A DNA stretch of 64,000 bases, taken from positions 9,052,001 through 9,116,000 of the forward strand of contig NC_013595.1 in NCBI RefSeq assembly GCF_000024865.1, written 5' to 3'. Made by a program: the position numbers and the translations under genes. Origin of the DNA: Streptosporangium roseum DSM 43021 (GTDB lineage Bacteria > Actinomycetota > Actinomycetes > Streptosporangiales > Streptosporangiaceae). The notes beneath the pieces are model-generated. The model ran no database searches, was not told the origin of the DNA, and saw nothing but the letters and a program-made list of their open reading frames with translations. Positions 33,201 to 41,869 of this stretch are shown piece by piece; the first letter of the stretch is position 1, and each line of letters starts with the position of its first letter.

Positions 33201-33867
33201 ACTCGGCCAGCGGCCGGAAGAACGCCTCCTCGGCGAGCTCGGCCCTGGTCCGCTGGTAGTCGTGCCGGACGGAGGGGCCGCCGTCCCGGGAGAACGGGTA
33301 GCCGCGCCTGGCGAGGAACTCCTCGGCGAACGTCGCCGACCACGTGGGCATCGACGGCAGCTCGTCCTGGAACGAGCCGACGATCACGTTGCCGAACCGG
33401 TGGCCCAGCCGCCGCGCGAACTCGCCGTGCACCCGGTCGAGCAGCACCTCGCACGCCGTGCGGGACAGGTAGTCGAACCCGCGGAGCGACACCGAGCCGT
33501 CGGCGTCCAGCCACTGCCCGGCGAAGGCCGGGTTCTCCTGCACGAGGCGGGCCTGCAGGTCGGCGCCGGAGAAGCCGAGCTGGTCGTAGAACCACAGGTA
33601 CGCGCCGGTCTGCAGGGCGTCCTCGCAGACTCCGTCCAGCAGCTCCCACCACGCCTCCGACAGGAACGGAGGGTCGTCGGCGTCGGCGCCGAACAGCGGG
33701 CCCGACGGCGCCAGGTTCAGGATGACCAGGTTGTGCACGCCGCCCGCGACGAGGCGCTCCATCTGCCAGCGCAGCCGTTCCCTGCGCAGCGGCTCGCCGC
33801 TCCACCACCAGATCGCCGCGGGTGAGTGGCTGCGGGGCGGGTTCCGCAGCGCGTCGAACACGTTCAT
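30241..33867 (-). CDS. Large GH106-like glycoside hydrolase
   Basis: This is a 1208-residue protein. The N-terminal half has the family start HSPAAIWWWSGEPLRRERLRWQMERLVAGGV, the barrel motif GVHNLVILNLAPSGPLFG and the acidic region GSFQDELPSMPTW. The second half contains several beta-sandwich, carbohydrate-binding-like domains (about 700-1208). GH106 enzymes are alpha-L-rhamnosidases. No secretion signal is visible, so it may act inside the cell on imported oligosaccharides. A Gly/Pro/Arg-rich insertion occurs near residue 495. It is the last gene of the rhamnoside operon, 46 bp after the permease, with GGAGG before the ATG. Confidence 0.78.
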   Translation of the reverse strand: MNVFDALRNPPRSHSPAAIWWWSGEPLRRERLRWQMERLVAGGVHNLVILNLAPSGPLFGADADDPPFLSEAWWELLDGVCEDALQTGAYLWFYDQLGFSGADLQARLVQENPAFAGQWLDADGSVSLRGFDYLSRTACEVLLDRVHGEFARRLGHRFGNVIVGSFQDELPSMPTWSATFAEEFLARRGYPFSRDGGPSVRHDYQRTRAELAEEAFFRPLAEWHAEHGLLNGCDQQDPARAGHPVEGVELYADYTRTHRWFSAPGSDHHGDARVHSSLAHLYGRPRTWIEAFHSSGWGGTLEETFDWLLPWLRAGANLYNPHAVYYTTRAGWWEWAPPSTDWRQPYWRHHRVFADAVTRLCAVLSLGRHLCDVAVLFPAATAQAGGAGDGDAARAQRVYRELVGDMAWFQTVPGALDRLCLDADVIDEESVRRAVVSDGRLAVSTESYGVVILPAATVLDEGTAERLDGFVADGGLLVAVGALPDSPRLRRHFEGGPEGGPTAGPGEGPAGGSGRGSGAGRGRGAARLVASAADLGEALAGHVPRVEAPVPPLVREVDGTTVVFLTAAFPRASEIGVGRPEERGVELGWLDATCDFDSGRYRREMRVRVRDVTGTPLLASPFSGEVRPLPYTLDDGVVEVTVPFEDGPAALLLFPGQGTVPETGETAAPESRTPYTREIDLGDEWDMELVPTLDDTWGDFGTSATVERWTLETPDGDPVHATFGPHGLWRTGDGDWRPAVWSTSRGLHKDPIHRDTLGPKGHVPEEFLDFGPVPAGRPVWFRASVTVPGTPEARLVVGAAAAKEVRVDGRELPLDDSGYLAVGLSPVEPGEHVLELRLVPDEDLTLRAHVSFTADPGAARRPEWIAGPVLETVVRAGEGGEDGEHVLQIASTSPCMVLVNGTEAGRQGGFDPYAEADIPRVRRYDVSHLLRPGPNTVRVESDGAVLADGLVVSGPGWTSRPGVRRRQHGDPAALHLRPRPHPLPGAGWIDSRATALPAIFAVPGAAERVERFRVDVPPGATLMEADAHGPVRVLVDGVESALPAVLDGSARRAELLVTTRPGFQGGAALAGPVRFACGPGRIKLGDWEAQGLAGYSGGVRYRTVVRLPASPAGRPGLAGPGPAGERGRAELDLGRVRGTAEVTVNGRPAGVRVCWPYVFDLSLDEGENTVEILVLGTLAPYLDAVSPTHFVFPGQRVTGLFGPVLLRT

Positions 33868-33913
33868 CGAATACCTCCGGTGGGAGCCCCCGGCCTCCCG
33901 CCGGAGACGGGCG

Positions 33914-34729
33914 TCAGCCCTTGAGACCGCTGGAGAAGCCCTTGATCACGTACTTCTGCAGCACCAGGAAGACCGCCACGATCGGCAGCGCGGCCAGCAC
34001 CAGTCCGGCGAAGACCAGGCCGTAGTCGGAGACGTACTGGCCGACGAAGGCGAAGACGCTCACCGGGACCGTCTCGAAGCCGGATCCGCCGAGATAGAGC
34101 AGCGGCGTGAAGAAGTCGTTCCAGATGAAGACCGCGTTGAGGATCAGCACGGTGCCGGTGATCGGCCGCAGCAGCGGGAAGACGACCCTGGTGAAGGCGG
34201 TGAGATGCGAGGCGCCGTCGATCTGGGCGGCGCTCGCGTACTCCCGGGGCAGCGCCCGGATGAAGCCGGTGTAGAGGAAGATCGTGAACGGCAGCTGGAT
34301 GCCGGTGTAGAACACGATCATCCCGGTGTGCGTGCCGATCAGGCCCAGGTCGTTGACCAGCCCGTACAGCGGGATCATGCCGAGCTGGAACGGCAGCACG
34401 ATGCCGAGCAGGAACAGGACGTACAGCGCGTAGCCGAGCCGGGTCGCGGTCCGCGCCAGGAAGTAGGCGGCGAACGAGCCGAGCCCGATCAGCGCGACCA
34501 GGCTGACCACCGTGATCACGGTGCTGTTCATCAGGGACGGGCCGAGAGCCGCCGCCGACCACGCTTCGCCGAAGTTGGCCGTGGTGGGCGGGTTCGGCAG
34601 CGCGAGGGGGGCCTGCGAGATCTGCCCGGGATCCTTCAGCGACAGGGTGACCAGCGCGTAGACCGGGAAGAGGAACGCGACCGCCACCGCGATCATGACG
34701 ATCTCCAGCAGGAAGGTCCTCGACCTCAC
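33914..34729 (-). CDS. Carbohydrate ABC transporter permease, MalG/CUT1 type
   Basis: This is a 271-residue permease with six membrane helices. The EAA loop is EYASAAQIDGASHLTAFTRVVFPLLRPITG. The GTG at 34729 overlaps the stop of the partner permease (GTGA) and follows GGGAGGT, so it is coupled. The longer open frame upstream lies inside the partner gene and is not used. With the MalF-type permease and the lipoprotein it forms an importer, probably for rhamnose-containing oligosaccharides given the flanking hydrolases. No dedicated ATPase is present, as usual for CUT1 systems with a shared MsiK-type ATPase. Confidence 0.9.
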   Translation of the reverse strand: MRSRTFLLEIVMIAVAVAFLFPVYALVTLSLKDPGQISQAPLALPNPPTTANFGEAWSAAALGPSLMNSTVITVVSLVALIGLGSFAAYFLARTATRLGYALYVLFLLGIVLPFQLGMIPLYGLVNDLGLIGTHTGMIVFYTGIQLPFTIFLYTGFIRALPREYASAAQIDGASHLTAFTRVVFPLLRPITGTVLILNAVFIWNDFFTPLLYLGGSGFETVPVSVFAFVGQYVSDYGLVFAGLVLAALPIVAVFLVLQKYVIKGFSSGLKG

Positions 34730-35646
34730 TGGGCCACCTCCCTTGAGCGCAGGTAGGAGATCTGGATGAGCGACACCGCCGCCACGAACAGGGCCAGGAC
34801 GAGGGCGATCGCCGTGCTGTAGCCGAACTTGCCGAAGACGAACGCCTGCTTGTACAGGACGGTCGACAGGGTCTCGGTGGCGTAGCCGGGACCGCCGTTG
34901 GTCGCCGCGAACACCTGGTCGAACAGCTTCAGCCCGCCGATCGTGGACAGCATCAGGTTGATCGTCAGCGCCGGGGCGAGCAGCGGCCAGGTGACGTAGC
35001 GGAAGCGCTGGAGCGTTCCCGCCCCGTCGATCATCGCGGCCTCGTGCAGCTCCTTCGGGACGCCCTCCAGCCCGGCCAGGAAGATGACCATCGAGTAGCC
35101 GGCGTACTGCCACACGACCATGCCCGCGATCGACCACAGCGCGACCGACGGGTCACCCAGCCAGTCGACCTCCAGGCCGAGCAGGCCGTTCAGTCCCATG
35201 GAGGGGTCGGGGGTGTAGACGTACTTCCACAGGAAGGCGACCATGACCGGGCTGACCACGACGGGCGCGAAGAAGACCACCCGCAGCAGCGCGCGGCTCT
35301 TCAGCCGGGCGTGCACGCCGAGCGCGAGCAGCAGCCCCACGCCGTTCTGCACGACCAGGATCGCCACGGTCAGCAGGAGCGTGTTCCCGAGGGAGCCCAT
35401 GACCTGCTCGTCGCCGAGGATCGCCCGGAAGTTGGACAGCCCGACGAAGGACATGTCCTCGCCGACGCCGCTCCAGTCGGTGAAGGCGTAGAACACGCCG
35501 ACGATGCTCGGGTAGAGCACCACCGCCGCGTAGACCAGCAGGGCGGGGACGGCGAACAGCCAGGAGGGGGAGAGGCCGGCCAGGGGCCTGGCCCGCCGCG
35601 TCCGCGCGGCGGGTGGCGTGTCGACCGGCAGGGTCGTCAGGGTCAC
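34726..35646 (-). CDS. Carbohydrate ABC transporter permease, MalF/CUT1 type
   Basis: This is a 306-residue permease. The N-terminal tail is Pro/Arg-rich, then six helices follow, the first being SPSWLFAVPALLVYAAVVLYPSIVGV. The EAA motif ELHEAAMIDGAGTLQRFRYVTWPLLAPALT is diagnostic of binding-protein-dependent transporters. GTG start follows GGGAGG. It is 70 bp downstream of the binding-protein gene and overlaps the next permease. Confidence 0.9.
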   Translation of the reverse strand: MTLTTLPVDTPPAARTRRARPLAGLSPSWLFAVPALLVYAAVVLYPSIVGVFYAFTDWSGVGEDMSFVGLSNFRAILGDEQVMGSLGNTLLLTVAILVVQNGVGLLLALGVHARLKSRALLRVVFFAPVVVSPVMVAFLWKYVYTPDPSMGLNGLLGLEVDWLGDPSVALWSIAGMVVWQYAGYSMVIFLAGLEGVPKELHEAAMIDGAGTLQRFRYVTWPLLAPALTINLMLSTIGGLKLFDQVFAATNGGPGYATETLSTVLYKQAFVFGKFGYSTAIALVLALFVAAVSLIQISYLRSREVAQ

Positions 35647-35716
35647 GGGGCCTCCCGTCTGTCCGGGGCGGCATGCCCCTCACCGCGGCACGGGCCTGTC
35701 ATGGGGTGCGGGCCGT

Positions 35717-37021
35717 TCACTTGGCGTACGCCTCGTCCATCTTCTTCAGCGCTTCGTCGACCTTGCTCTTCCCGGCCAGCAGGTCCTGGACGACCGCGAA
35801 GTGGGTCGGCTGCACCTCCGCGTTGGGCCAGCGCTGGTCCATGAACGGCACCGCCCGGTCCTTGGTGAAGGGCAGGAACGACTCCACGGCCGGGTCGATG
35901 GTGGAGCTCGCGTCCTGGGTCAGCGGGATCGCGGCGATCGCCTTGGCCCAGCGGTTGATGTTCTCCTGCCTGCCGAGGAAGTCGATGAAGGCCTTGGCCT
36001 CCTCGGCGTTCTTGCCCTTGGCGTTCGCGCCGAGCCCCACGACGACGCCGGCGGGGATCCACACCGAGGCGGCGTCGTCGGCACCGGGCAGCGGGAACAT
36101 CGACAGGTCGTCGGGGCTGGAGGCGGCGTCGCGGAAGGACGGCAGCACCGCCGACACCTGGATCGCCATCGCGGCCTTGCCGGTCGCGACCATCGAGGTC
36201 TGCTGCTCGAAGGTGGTGCCGTTGGGCTTGTCGTTGAAGTAGCCGCGCTTCTGCAGCTCCAGGTACATCTCCATGGCGTCGCGCCAGCCGGACTGGGCGA
36301 AGCTCGCCTGCCCGGCGGCCTGCTTGTCGTCGAAGGTGGGGTCCTTGGCGTAGACCGTGGAGGGCACGAGCGCGTAGGTGATGAGCTGGGTGACCCACGG
36401 GGTCTGCGCGCCCAGCGCGATCGGGACCTTGCCCGCCTTCTTCAGCTTCTCGCAGAGCCCGAGGAACTCGGTCCACGTGGTGGGCGGGGCGTCGATGCCC
36501 GCCTCCTGGAAGACCTTCTTGTTGTAGATCGCGCCGATGACCGACGAGCCCGCCGAGTACATGAGGGTCTTGCCGTCGAGCTGGAAGGCCGGCTTGAACC
36601 CGGTGGGGATCGTCTTCGTCCATGCCTGGGCGGACAGGTCCGCCAGCAGCCCGGCCCCGGCGATCTGGGTCATCGACATCGCGCTGCCGCTGCCCGGGTA
36701 GACGACGTGCAGGTCGGGGGCGTTGCCCGCGCCGAGCTGGGTGCGGAGCGAGGTCTGCACCTGGTCGGTCGGGGCGTAGGAGGTCGTGATCGTCACACCG
36801 GCTCTGGCCTGCCGGTAGGCGGCGGCCAGCTCGTCCATCGGCGTCTTCTGGTCGGCGACGCCCACGAACTTCAGGTCGAGCGCCGCGGCGCCGCTCGCGC
36901 CGGTGGTGCCGCCCGTCTGCGGCTTGGTGGAGCACCCGGCCGCCGCGGCTGCCGCCGCCAGGCCGCCCATCATGCGGAAGAACTGGGCGCGGCTCATCTT
37001 GGCGTGGCGAAGGTCGGTCAT
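35717..37021 (-). CDS. Extracellular solute-binding lipoprotein, CUT1 type
   Basis: This is a 434-residue family-1 solute-binding protein. The N-terminus (MTDLRHAKMSRAQFFRMMGG) leads into an Ala-rich hydrophobic stretch ending AAAAGCSTKP, a lipobox with lipidated Cys about residue 30. RAQFFRMMGG resembles a twin-arginine-like leader, but a true RR is missing. The mature protein has the usual LDLKFVGVADQKTPMDELAAAYRQA start. ATG 37021 overlaps the upstream GH78 stop (ATGA), so expression is coupled to the hydrolase. Ligand is probably a rhamnosyl oligosaccharide. Confidence 0.87.
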   Translation of the reverse strand: MTDLRHAKMSRAQFFRMMGGLAAAAAAAGCSTKPQTGGTTGASGAAALDLKFVGVADQKTPMDELAAAYRQARAGVTITTSYAPTDQVQTSLRTQLGAGNAPDLHVVYPGSGSAMSMTQIAGAGLLADLSAQAWTKTIPTGFKPAFQLDGKTLMYSAGSSVIGAIYNKKVFQEAGIDAPPTTWTEFLGLCEKLKKAGKVPIALGAQTPWVTQLITYALVPSTVYAKDPTFDDKQAAGQASFAQSGWRDAMEMYLELQKRGYFNDKPNGTTFEQQTSMVATGKAAMAIQVSAVLPSFRDAASSPDDLSMFPLPGADDAASVWIPAGVVVGLGANAKGKNAEEAKAFIDFLGRQENINRWAKAIAAIPLTQDASSTIDPAVESFLPFTKDRAVPFMDQRWPNAEVQPTHFAVVQDLLAGKSKVDEALKKMDEAYAK

Positions 37022-39624
37022 GCTTTCTCTCCTCGGACTAGCTCGAAAATGTGGTCCCCCGAGGTCACCCGGCGGGTCTCGCCGCCGGGCAGGTGCACCG
37101 TCGCCGTGGCGCCGGGCGGGATGCGCGTCTGGAGGCGGAAGCCCTCCGCGTCGTTGTGCCAGCTCACCGAGATGAGGCCGCGCGCCGACTCGTAGGAGGC
37201 GCCGGCCCGGCTCAGGTCGCCGGGAAGGGGGCGGATCACCACTTCCCGGAAGGCGACGGAGCCGGGTGCCTGGGCGATCCCCGCGACGCCGCTGTAGAGC
37301 CACTCGCCGATCGATCCGAAGGCGTAGTGGTTGAAGGAGTTCATCGAGGCCGCCCCGACCCCGTCCCAGCGCTCCCAGACGGTGGTCGCGCCGTGCCTCA
37401 CCTGGTAGAGCCACGACGGCGGATCGGTGCGGCGGAGCAGGGCGTGCGCGAGGTCGTCGCGGCCGTGCGCGGACAGCACCGGGCAGAGCAGGTTGACGCC
37501 GAGGAAGCCGGTCAGCGGGCCCGACTCCTCGACCAGTGCGGCCAGCCGGGCGGCGGCACCGCGGCCCTGTTCGGGTGTGAGCAGGCCGAAGGCGAGCGCC
37601 AGGAGATAGCCGGTCTGGGTGTCGCCCTCGACCAGGCCGCCGTCGCCGACGAACGCCGCGGCGAACGCCGCGCGGACGCGGTCGGCCAGCGCCCCCATGC
37701 GCTCCGCCTCGCCGTACAGGCCGCGCACCCGGGCGGCCTCCGCGGTGAGTGCCGCGCTGCGGTGGAAGAACGCCGTGGCCAGCACCTCGCGCGGGGTGGC
37801 GGGGCCGGGGGCCAGCCAGTCGGCGAAGTGCGGGCCGGTCCGGTGCCGCCAGATCAGGTCGGGGTTGTGCCGCGCGACGAAGTCCACCCACCGGACCATG
37901 GAGTCCACGTCGAGGAACCTGTCGTCGCCGTACACCCGGTACAGGTGCCAGGGCACCAGCACGCCCGCGTCCGCCCAGCCCGGCGCGCCCTCGTCGGCCA
38001 CCCCGCTGAGCAGCGGGGCGACGTTGGAGAAACCGCCCTCCGGGGACTGCGCGTCCACCACGTCCCGCATCCATTTACTGAAAAATCCGGAGACGTCGGC
38101 GTTGAAGCAGGCCGTCGGCAGGAACACCTGCGCGTCGGCGAGCCAGCCCAGCCGTTCGTCGCGCTGCGGGCAGTCGGTGGGGACGCTGACGAAGTTGCCG
38201 CGCTGACCCCAGCCGATGTTGTCGTGGAGCCGGTTGATCTCCGGGTCCGAGCACTCGAACGTGCCGGTCCACGGGGTGTCGCTGTGCAGGACGATCGCCC
38301 GGATGTCGTCGAGCCGGTCGATCCCGCTCACCTCGGCGTAGCGGAAACCGTGGTAGGTGAACCGCGGCTCGAACACCTCCTCCGCGCCGCCCGCGGTGAT
38401 CAGCACGTCGGTCGCGTCGGCGGTGCGCAGGTTGGCGGTGTGCAGGCGGTCCTCGCCGTCGAGCGTCTCGCCGTGCCGCACGGTCACCCGCCGTCCCGGC
38501 TCCTGGTCCCGTACGGCGAGCCGGACCCGGCCGGCGATGTTCTGCCCGAAGTCCACCAGGTGCACGCCCGGCCTGACCAGGACGGACGAGACCGGGAGCA
38601 GCTCGCCGAGGGCGCGCACCGGCTCGTCCCGGGAGGCGACGAGGAGGGAGTGGTCGTCCCCGGTGACCACGGCGGGGCGCCAGGAGGAGTCGTCGAAGCC
38701 GGGCAGGTCCCAGCCGGGGGTCTCGGCGCGGGCGTCGTGGCACTCGCCCTTGAGCAGGTCGCCGTAGCGGACCCGGCCGTGGCCCGTGCGCCAGCCCTCT
38801 CCGGTGGCGACCACCCGGGTGGAGCCGTCTTCGAACGTCAGGTGGAGTTCGGCGATGAGCTCGGGGAAGCGGCCGTAGTGGTAGCCGGGGCGGCGGGGGT
38901 CGAAGCCCGTGAAGCCGCTCCACCAGCCGTCGGCGACCGTCGCGGCCAGCACGTTCTCGCCGTCGAGCAGGAACGGGGTCACGTCGTGGACCTGGTACTG
39001 GATCCGCCTGCGGTAGTCGGTCCAGCCCGGGGCGAGCTCGGCGTCGCCGGCCCGGTGGCCGTTGACCCTGGCCTCGTACAGGCCCTTGGCGCTGATGAGG
39101 AGCCTGGCCCGGGTCACCCCGGCCGTGCTCTCGAAGCTCGTGCGCAGCTGGGGGCAGGGCAGCAGGCCGTGGTGGCTGAGCGCCTGGTCGCCCTCCGTCG
39201 GCGGGTCCATGTGCGCGACGGCGGCGGGGTCGTGCGCGATCCAGGAGGCCTGCCAGACATCCTGGCCGGTCTCGAACCACGACTCCGCGCTGCCCTCGGC
39301 GCCGTCCCGCGCCCAGACCGTGACGCGCCAGGCGTATCTCGTGCGGGGAAGGAGCGGCGGCCCGCCGTAGACGGCGCCGATCGCGGCGGGGTCCTCGACC
39401 CTGCCGCTGGACCAGTCGCCCACCTCCAGCTCGTAGGCCACCGGGTCGTCGCCCGCCCGCGCCGACGCGAGCCGCCACGACAGCAGCGGGCGGGGCTCGC
39501 CGACGCCGAGCGGCGTCTGCCGGTGCTCGCAGCGCAGGCCGTACGGCGTCAGCCTCGGCGGGGCCGGATCGGAGCGGGAGGGCGAGGTCTGGGCGGGGGC
39601 ACAGTGGACCGCGTTGCCGATCAT
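37018..39624 (-). CDS. GH78 alpha-L-rhamnosidase
   Basis: This is an 868-residue protein with the full GH78 layout: N-terminal beta-sandwich (residues 25-170), rhamnosidase N domain, the concanavalin-like domain and the (alpha/alpha)6 catalytic barrel from about 435. The acidic motif is CPQRDERLGWLADAQVFLPTA, and the second catalytic glutamate is expected in TTVWERWDGVG. No signal peptide is seen, so it is likely cytoplasmic. ATG 39624 has GGGAGG five bases upstream; GTG 39630 is too close to it. First gene of the operon, followed by coupled transport genes. Confidence 0.9.
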   Translation of the reverse strand: MIGNAVHCAPAQTSPSRSDPAPPRLTPYGLRCEHRQTPLGVGEPRPLLSWRLASARAGDDPVAYELEVGDWSSGRVEDPAAIGAVYGGPPLLPRTRYAWRVTVWARDGAEGSAESWFETGQDVWQASWIAHDPAAVAHMDPPTEGDQALSHHGLLPCPQLRTSFESTAGVTRARLLISAKGLYEARVNGHRAGDAELAPGWTDYRRRIQYQVHDVTPFLLDGENVLAATVADGWWSGFTGFDPRRPGYHYGRFPELIAELHLTFEDGSTRVVATGEGWRTGHGRVRYGDLLKGECHDARAETPGWDLPGFDDSSWRPAVVTGDDHSLLVASRDEPVRALGELLPVSSVLVRPGVHLVDFGQNIAGRVRLAVRDQEPGRRVTVRHGETLDGEDRLHTANLRTADATDVLITAGGAEEVFEPRFTYHGFRYAEVSGIDRLDDIRAIVLHSDTPWTGTFECSDPEINRLHDNIGWGQRGNFVSVPTDCPQRDERLGWLADAQVFLPTACFNADVSGFFSKWMRDVVDAQSPEGGFSNVAPLLSGVADEGAPGWADAGVLVPWHLYRVYGDDRFLDVDSMVRWVDFVARHNPDLIWRHRTGPHFADWLAPGPATPREVLATAFFHRSAALTAEAARVRGLYGEAERMGALADRVRAAFAAAFVGDGGLVEGDTQTGYLLALAFGLLTPEQGRGAAARLAALVEESGPLTGFLGVNLLCPVLSAHGRDDLAHALLRRTDPPSWLYQVRHGATTVWERWDGVGAASMNSFNHYAFGSIGEWLYSGVAGIAQAPGSVAFREVVIRPLPGDLSRAGASYESARGLISVSWHNDAEGFRLQTRIPPGATATVHLPGGETRRVTSGDHIFELVRGEKA

Positions 39625-39650
39625 GCGCACCTCCCTGCTATCTCTTTGTT

Positions 39651-39664
39651 AAATCTAACGATTT
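39651..39664. promoter_or_regulatory. Inverted repeat in the divergent rhamnosidase/kinase promoter
   Basis: AAATC (39651-39655) and GATTT (39660-39664) are inverted around TAAC; the same stretch reads GTTA-AATC-TAAC. It lies in an AT-rich patch between the divergent GH78 and kinase operons. A DeoR operator is possible, as TTAACA/TGTTAA-type half-sites recur at 42798 and 45380. Confidence 0.45.
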
Positions 39665-39769
39665 ATGATGTGATTTTGTGATTGATGGGTGGAGACTATG
39701 AGCCACCAGATCCGAGTGTCAAGGGTGGCCGATGCGGGATTCCGCCGAAGCCGGGGCGTGAGAGGGCGC

Positions 39770-41248
39770 ATGGTTTCCAAGAAATTCACAGGTGAACCCG
39801 CGTGGGCCGGGATGGACATCGGCACCCAGGGAGTGCGGGTGACCGTGGTCGACGGCCGTGGCACGCCGCTGGCGACGGGGTCCGCCCCGCTGCGCAGCCG
39901 GCGCGGCGAGGGACGCGGACACGAGCAGGACCCCGAGGACTGGTGGCGGGCCGCGGTCACCGCGTGCCGGCAGGCCACCGCGGGCCTCGCCCCCGGGCGG
40001 ATCCGGGCGCTGGCGGTGTGCAGCACCTCCGGCACCATCGTGCTCGCCGACGCCGCGGCCAGGCCCGTCTCGCCGGCACTCATGTACGACGACGACCGGG
40101 GCCGCCCCTACGTGGAACGGGTGACCGCCGCCGGGCAGGAGCTCTGGGACGACCTGGCCGTGCGGATCCAGGCCTCGTGGGCGCTGCCCAAGCTGCTCTG
40201 GCTCGCCGAGAACGGCGGGCTGCCCGCCGGCGCGCGACTGCTGCACTCGGCCGACCTGGTGACCGCGCGCCTGGCCGGCGAGCTGACCGCGACCGACTCC
40301 AGCCACGCGCTGAAGACCGGCTACGACTCGCTCAGGGAGCGCTGGCCCCTGGAGGTGATGTCCAGGCTCGGCCTGCCCTCCGACCTGTTCGGCCCCGTCA
40401 CGCGGCCGGGCAGCCCGATCGGCGAGGTGGGGGCCGAGGCCGCCGCCCTCACCGGGCTGCCCGAGGGATGCGGGATCGTCGCGGGCATGACCGACGGCTG
40501 CGCGGGCCAGATCGCCGCCGGCGCGCTGACACCCGGCAGCGGCGTATCCGTGCTGGGCACCACGCTGGTGCTCAAGGGGGTGAGCGAGAAGCTCCTGCGC
40601 GACCCCGCCGGCGCCGTCTACAGCCACCGCCACCCCGGCGGCGGCTGGCTGCCCGGCGGCGCGTCAAACGTCGGCGCCGGCGTGCTGGCCTCGGCGTTCC
40701 CCGGCCGCGACCTGGCCGCCCTCGACGAGGCCGCCGCCCGGTACGAGCCCGCGGGGGCCGTCGTCTACCCGCTCACCACCCGGGGTGAGCGCTTCCCCTT
40801 CTACCGGCCGGACGCCGAGCAGGTCGTGGTCGGCGAGACCGCGACGGAGGCCGAGCACTACGCGGCGCTGCTGCAAGGCGTCGCGTACGGGGAACGGCTG
40901 GGCCTGGCCTCCCTCGCGCTGCTCGGCGCGCCCGTCTCCGAGCACCTCGCGCTGGTCGGCGGGGCCACGCGCAGCCGCTACTGGTGCCAGCTCCGCGCCG
41001 ACGTCCTGGGCATGCCGGTCCGGATCCCCCGCCACCCCGAGGCCTCGGTCGGCATGGCGGTGCTCGCCGCCTCGTCCGGGCGCTCGCTCGACGACACCGC
41101 CCGGGAGATGGTCTCCCGGGGCGAACAGCTCGATCCCCGCCCGGACCGCGTGGCACGGTTCGAGCAGAGCTTCCGCCTGCTCGTCGACGCGCTCGCCGAG
41201 CGGGGCTACCTCACCACCGAACTCGCAGCGAAGGCGGTCACATCATGA
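39770..41248 (+). CDS. FGGY-family carbohydrate kinase, first copy
   Basis: This is a 492-residue sugar kinase of the glycerol/xylulose kinase family. The N-terminal phosphate loop is GMDIGTQGVRVTVVDG, domain II contains GCAGQIAAGALTPGSGVSVLGTT, and the adenosine-site motif is HLALVGGATRSRYWCQLRADVLGMPV. ATG 39770 after GAGAGGG is preferred because the protein then starts a few residues before the phosphate loop. In-frame starts at 39689 and 39698 would add a 24-27-residue basic tail with no counterpart. The substrate is a ketose or sugar alcohol, unknown. It is coupled to the phosphatase by ATGA. Confidence 0.85.
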   Translation: MVSKKFTGEPAWAGMDIGTQGVRVTVVDGRGTPLATGSAPLRSRRGEGRGHEQDPEDWWRAAVTACRQATAGLAPGRIRALAVCSTSGTIVLADAAARPVSPALMYDDDRGRPYVERVTAAGQELWDDLAVRIQASWALPKLLWLAENGGLPAGARLLHSADLVTARLAGELTATDSSHALKTGYDSLRERWPLEVMSRLGLPSDLFGPVTRPGSPIGEVGAEAAALTGLPEGCGIVAGMTDGCAGQIAAGALTPGSGVSVLGTTLVLKGVSEKLLRDPAGAVYSHRHPGGGWLPGGASNVGAGVLASAFPGRDLAALDEAAARYEPAGAVVYPLTTRGERFPFYRPDAEQVVVGETATEAEHYAALLQGVAYGERLGLASLALLGAPVSEHLALVGGATRSRYWCQLRADVLGMPVRIPRHPEASVGMAVLAASSGRSLDDTAREMVSRGEQLDPRPDRVARFEQSFRLLVDALAERGYLTTELAAKAVTS

Positions 41249-41829
41249 CGATCTTCCTCTCCCGGCACGGCCGTACCGAGTGGAGCGTCCAGGGGCGCTA
41301 CGCGGGCGTCAGCGACATCCCCCTGGACGAGGTGGGGCGGGAACAGGCGCTGCTGCTCGCGGACTGGGCGCGGGGGGCCGGGCTGACCGGCGTGGTCTCC
41401 TCGCCGCTGCTGCGCGCCCGCGACACCGCCGCGGACGCCGCCCGCGCGGCGGGGCTCACGCTGCGCACCGACCCCCGCCTGCGCGAGCTGGACTTCGGCG
41501 ACGCCGAGGGGCTCCACCGCGCCGAGGTGGAGCCCGAGGCCATGCGGCGCTTCCAGGCCGACCCCGTCGCGGACTTCCTGCCCGGCGGGGAGGACCCCGT
41601 CGAGGCCGCGGAGCGGGTCACCCGGTGCCTGCTGGAGCTGGACGAGGCGGGACGGACCCTCGTGGTCGCGCACAACACGATCCTGCGCCTGGCCCTGTGC
41701 GGGCTCCTGGGCATCCCGCTGGCCGACTACCGCAGGCGGCTGCCGCTCATCGAGCACGGCTCGGTGACCGAGCTGACGCTCGGCCCGGCGGGACCGGCTC
41801 TGCGGCGCTTCAACTCTCCCATCCGATAG
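41245..41829 (+). CDS. Histidine phosphatase (phosphoglycerate mutase-like)
   Basis: This is a 194-residue protein with the RHG signature at its start (MTIFLSRHGRTEWSVQGRYAG), the phosphorylated His being His8, and the second His in VVAHNTILRLAL. The acidic proton donor lies in LRELDFGDAEG. Its ATG overlaps the kinase stop. Such enzymes remove phosphate from sugar phosphates or other small molecules. A phosphatase directly coupled to a sugar kinase is unusual, and it may act on a later intermediate or as a detoxifier of stalled sugar phosphate. Confidence 0.83.
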   Translation: MTIFLSRHGRTEWSVQGRYAGVSDIPLDEVGREQALLLADWARGAGLTGVVSSPLLRARDTAADAARAAGLTLRTDPRLRELDFGDAEGLHRAEVEPEAMRRFQADPVADFLPGGEDPVEAAERVTRCLLELDEAGRTLVVAHNTILRLALCGLLGIPLADYRRRLPLIEHGSVTELTLGPAGPALRRFNSPIR

Positions 41830-41869
41830 CGCTACGATGCGCGATCAACAACGACTTGGAGCTCGCCAG

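Noticed and set aside
33914..35137. Long version of the MalG-type permease with an upstream extension
   Set aside because: The extension lies inside the partner permease gene in another frame. The GTG at 34729 with GGGAGG and a GTGA overlap is the real start.
37051..39681. 876-codon plus-strand frame opposite the GH78 gene
   Set aside because: Shadow frame with no motif. The minus strand has complete GH78 domains and a good ribosome-binding site.
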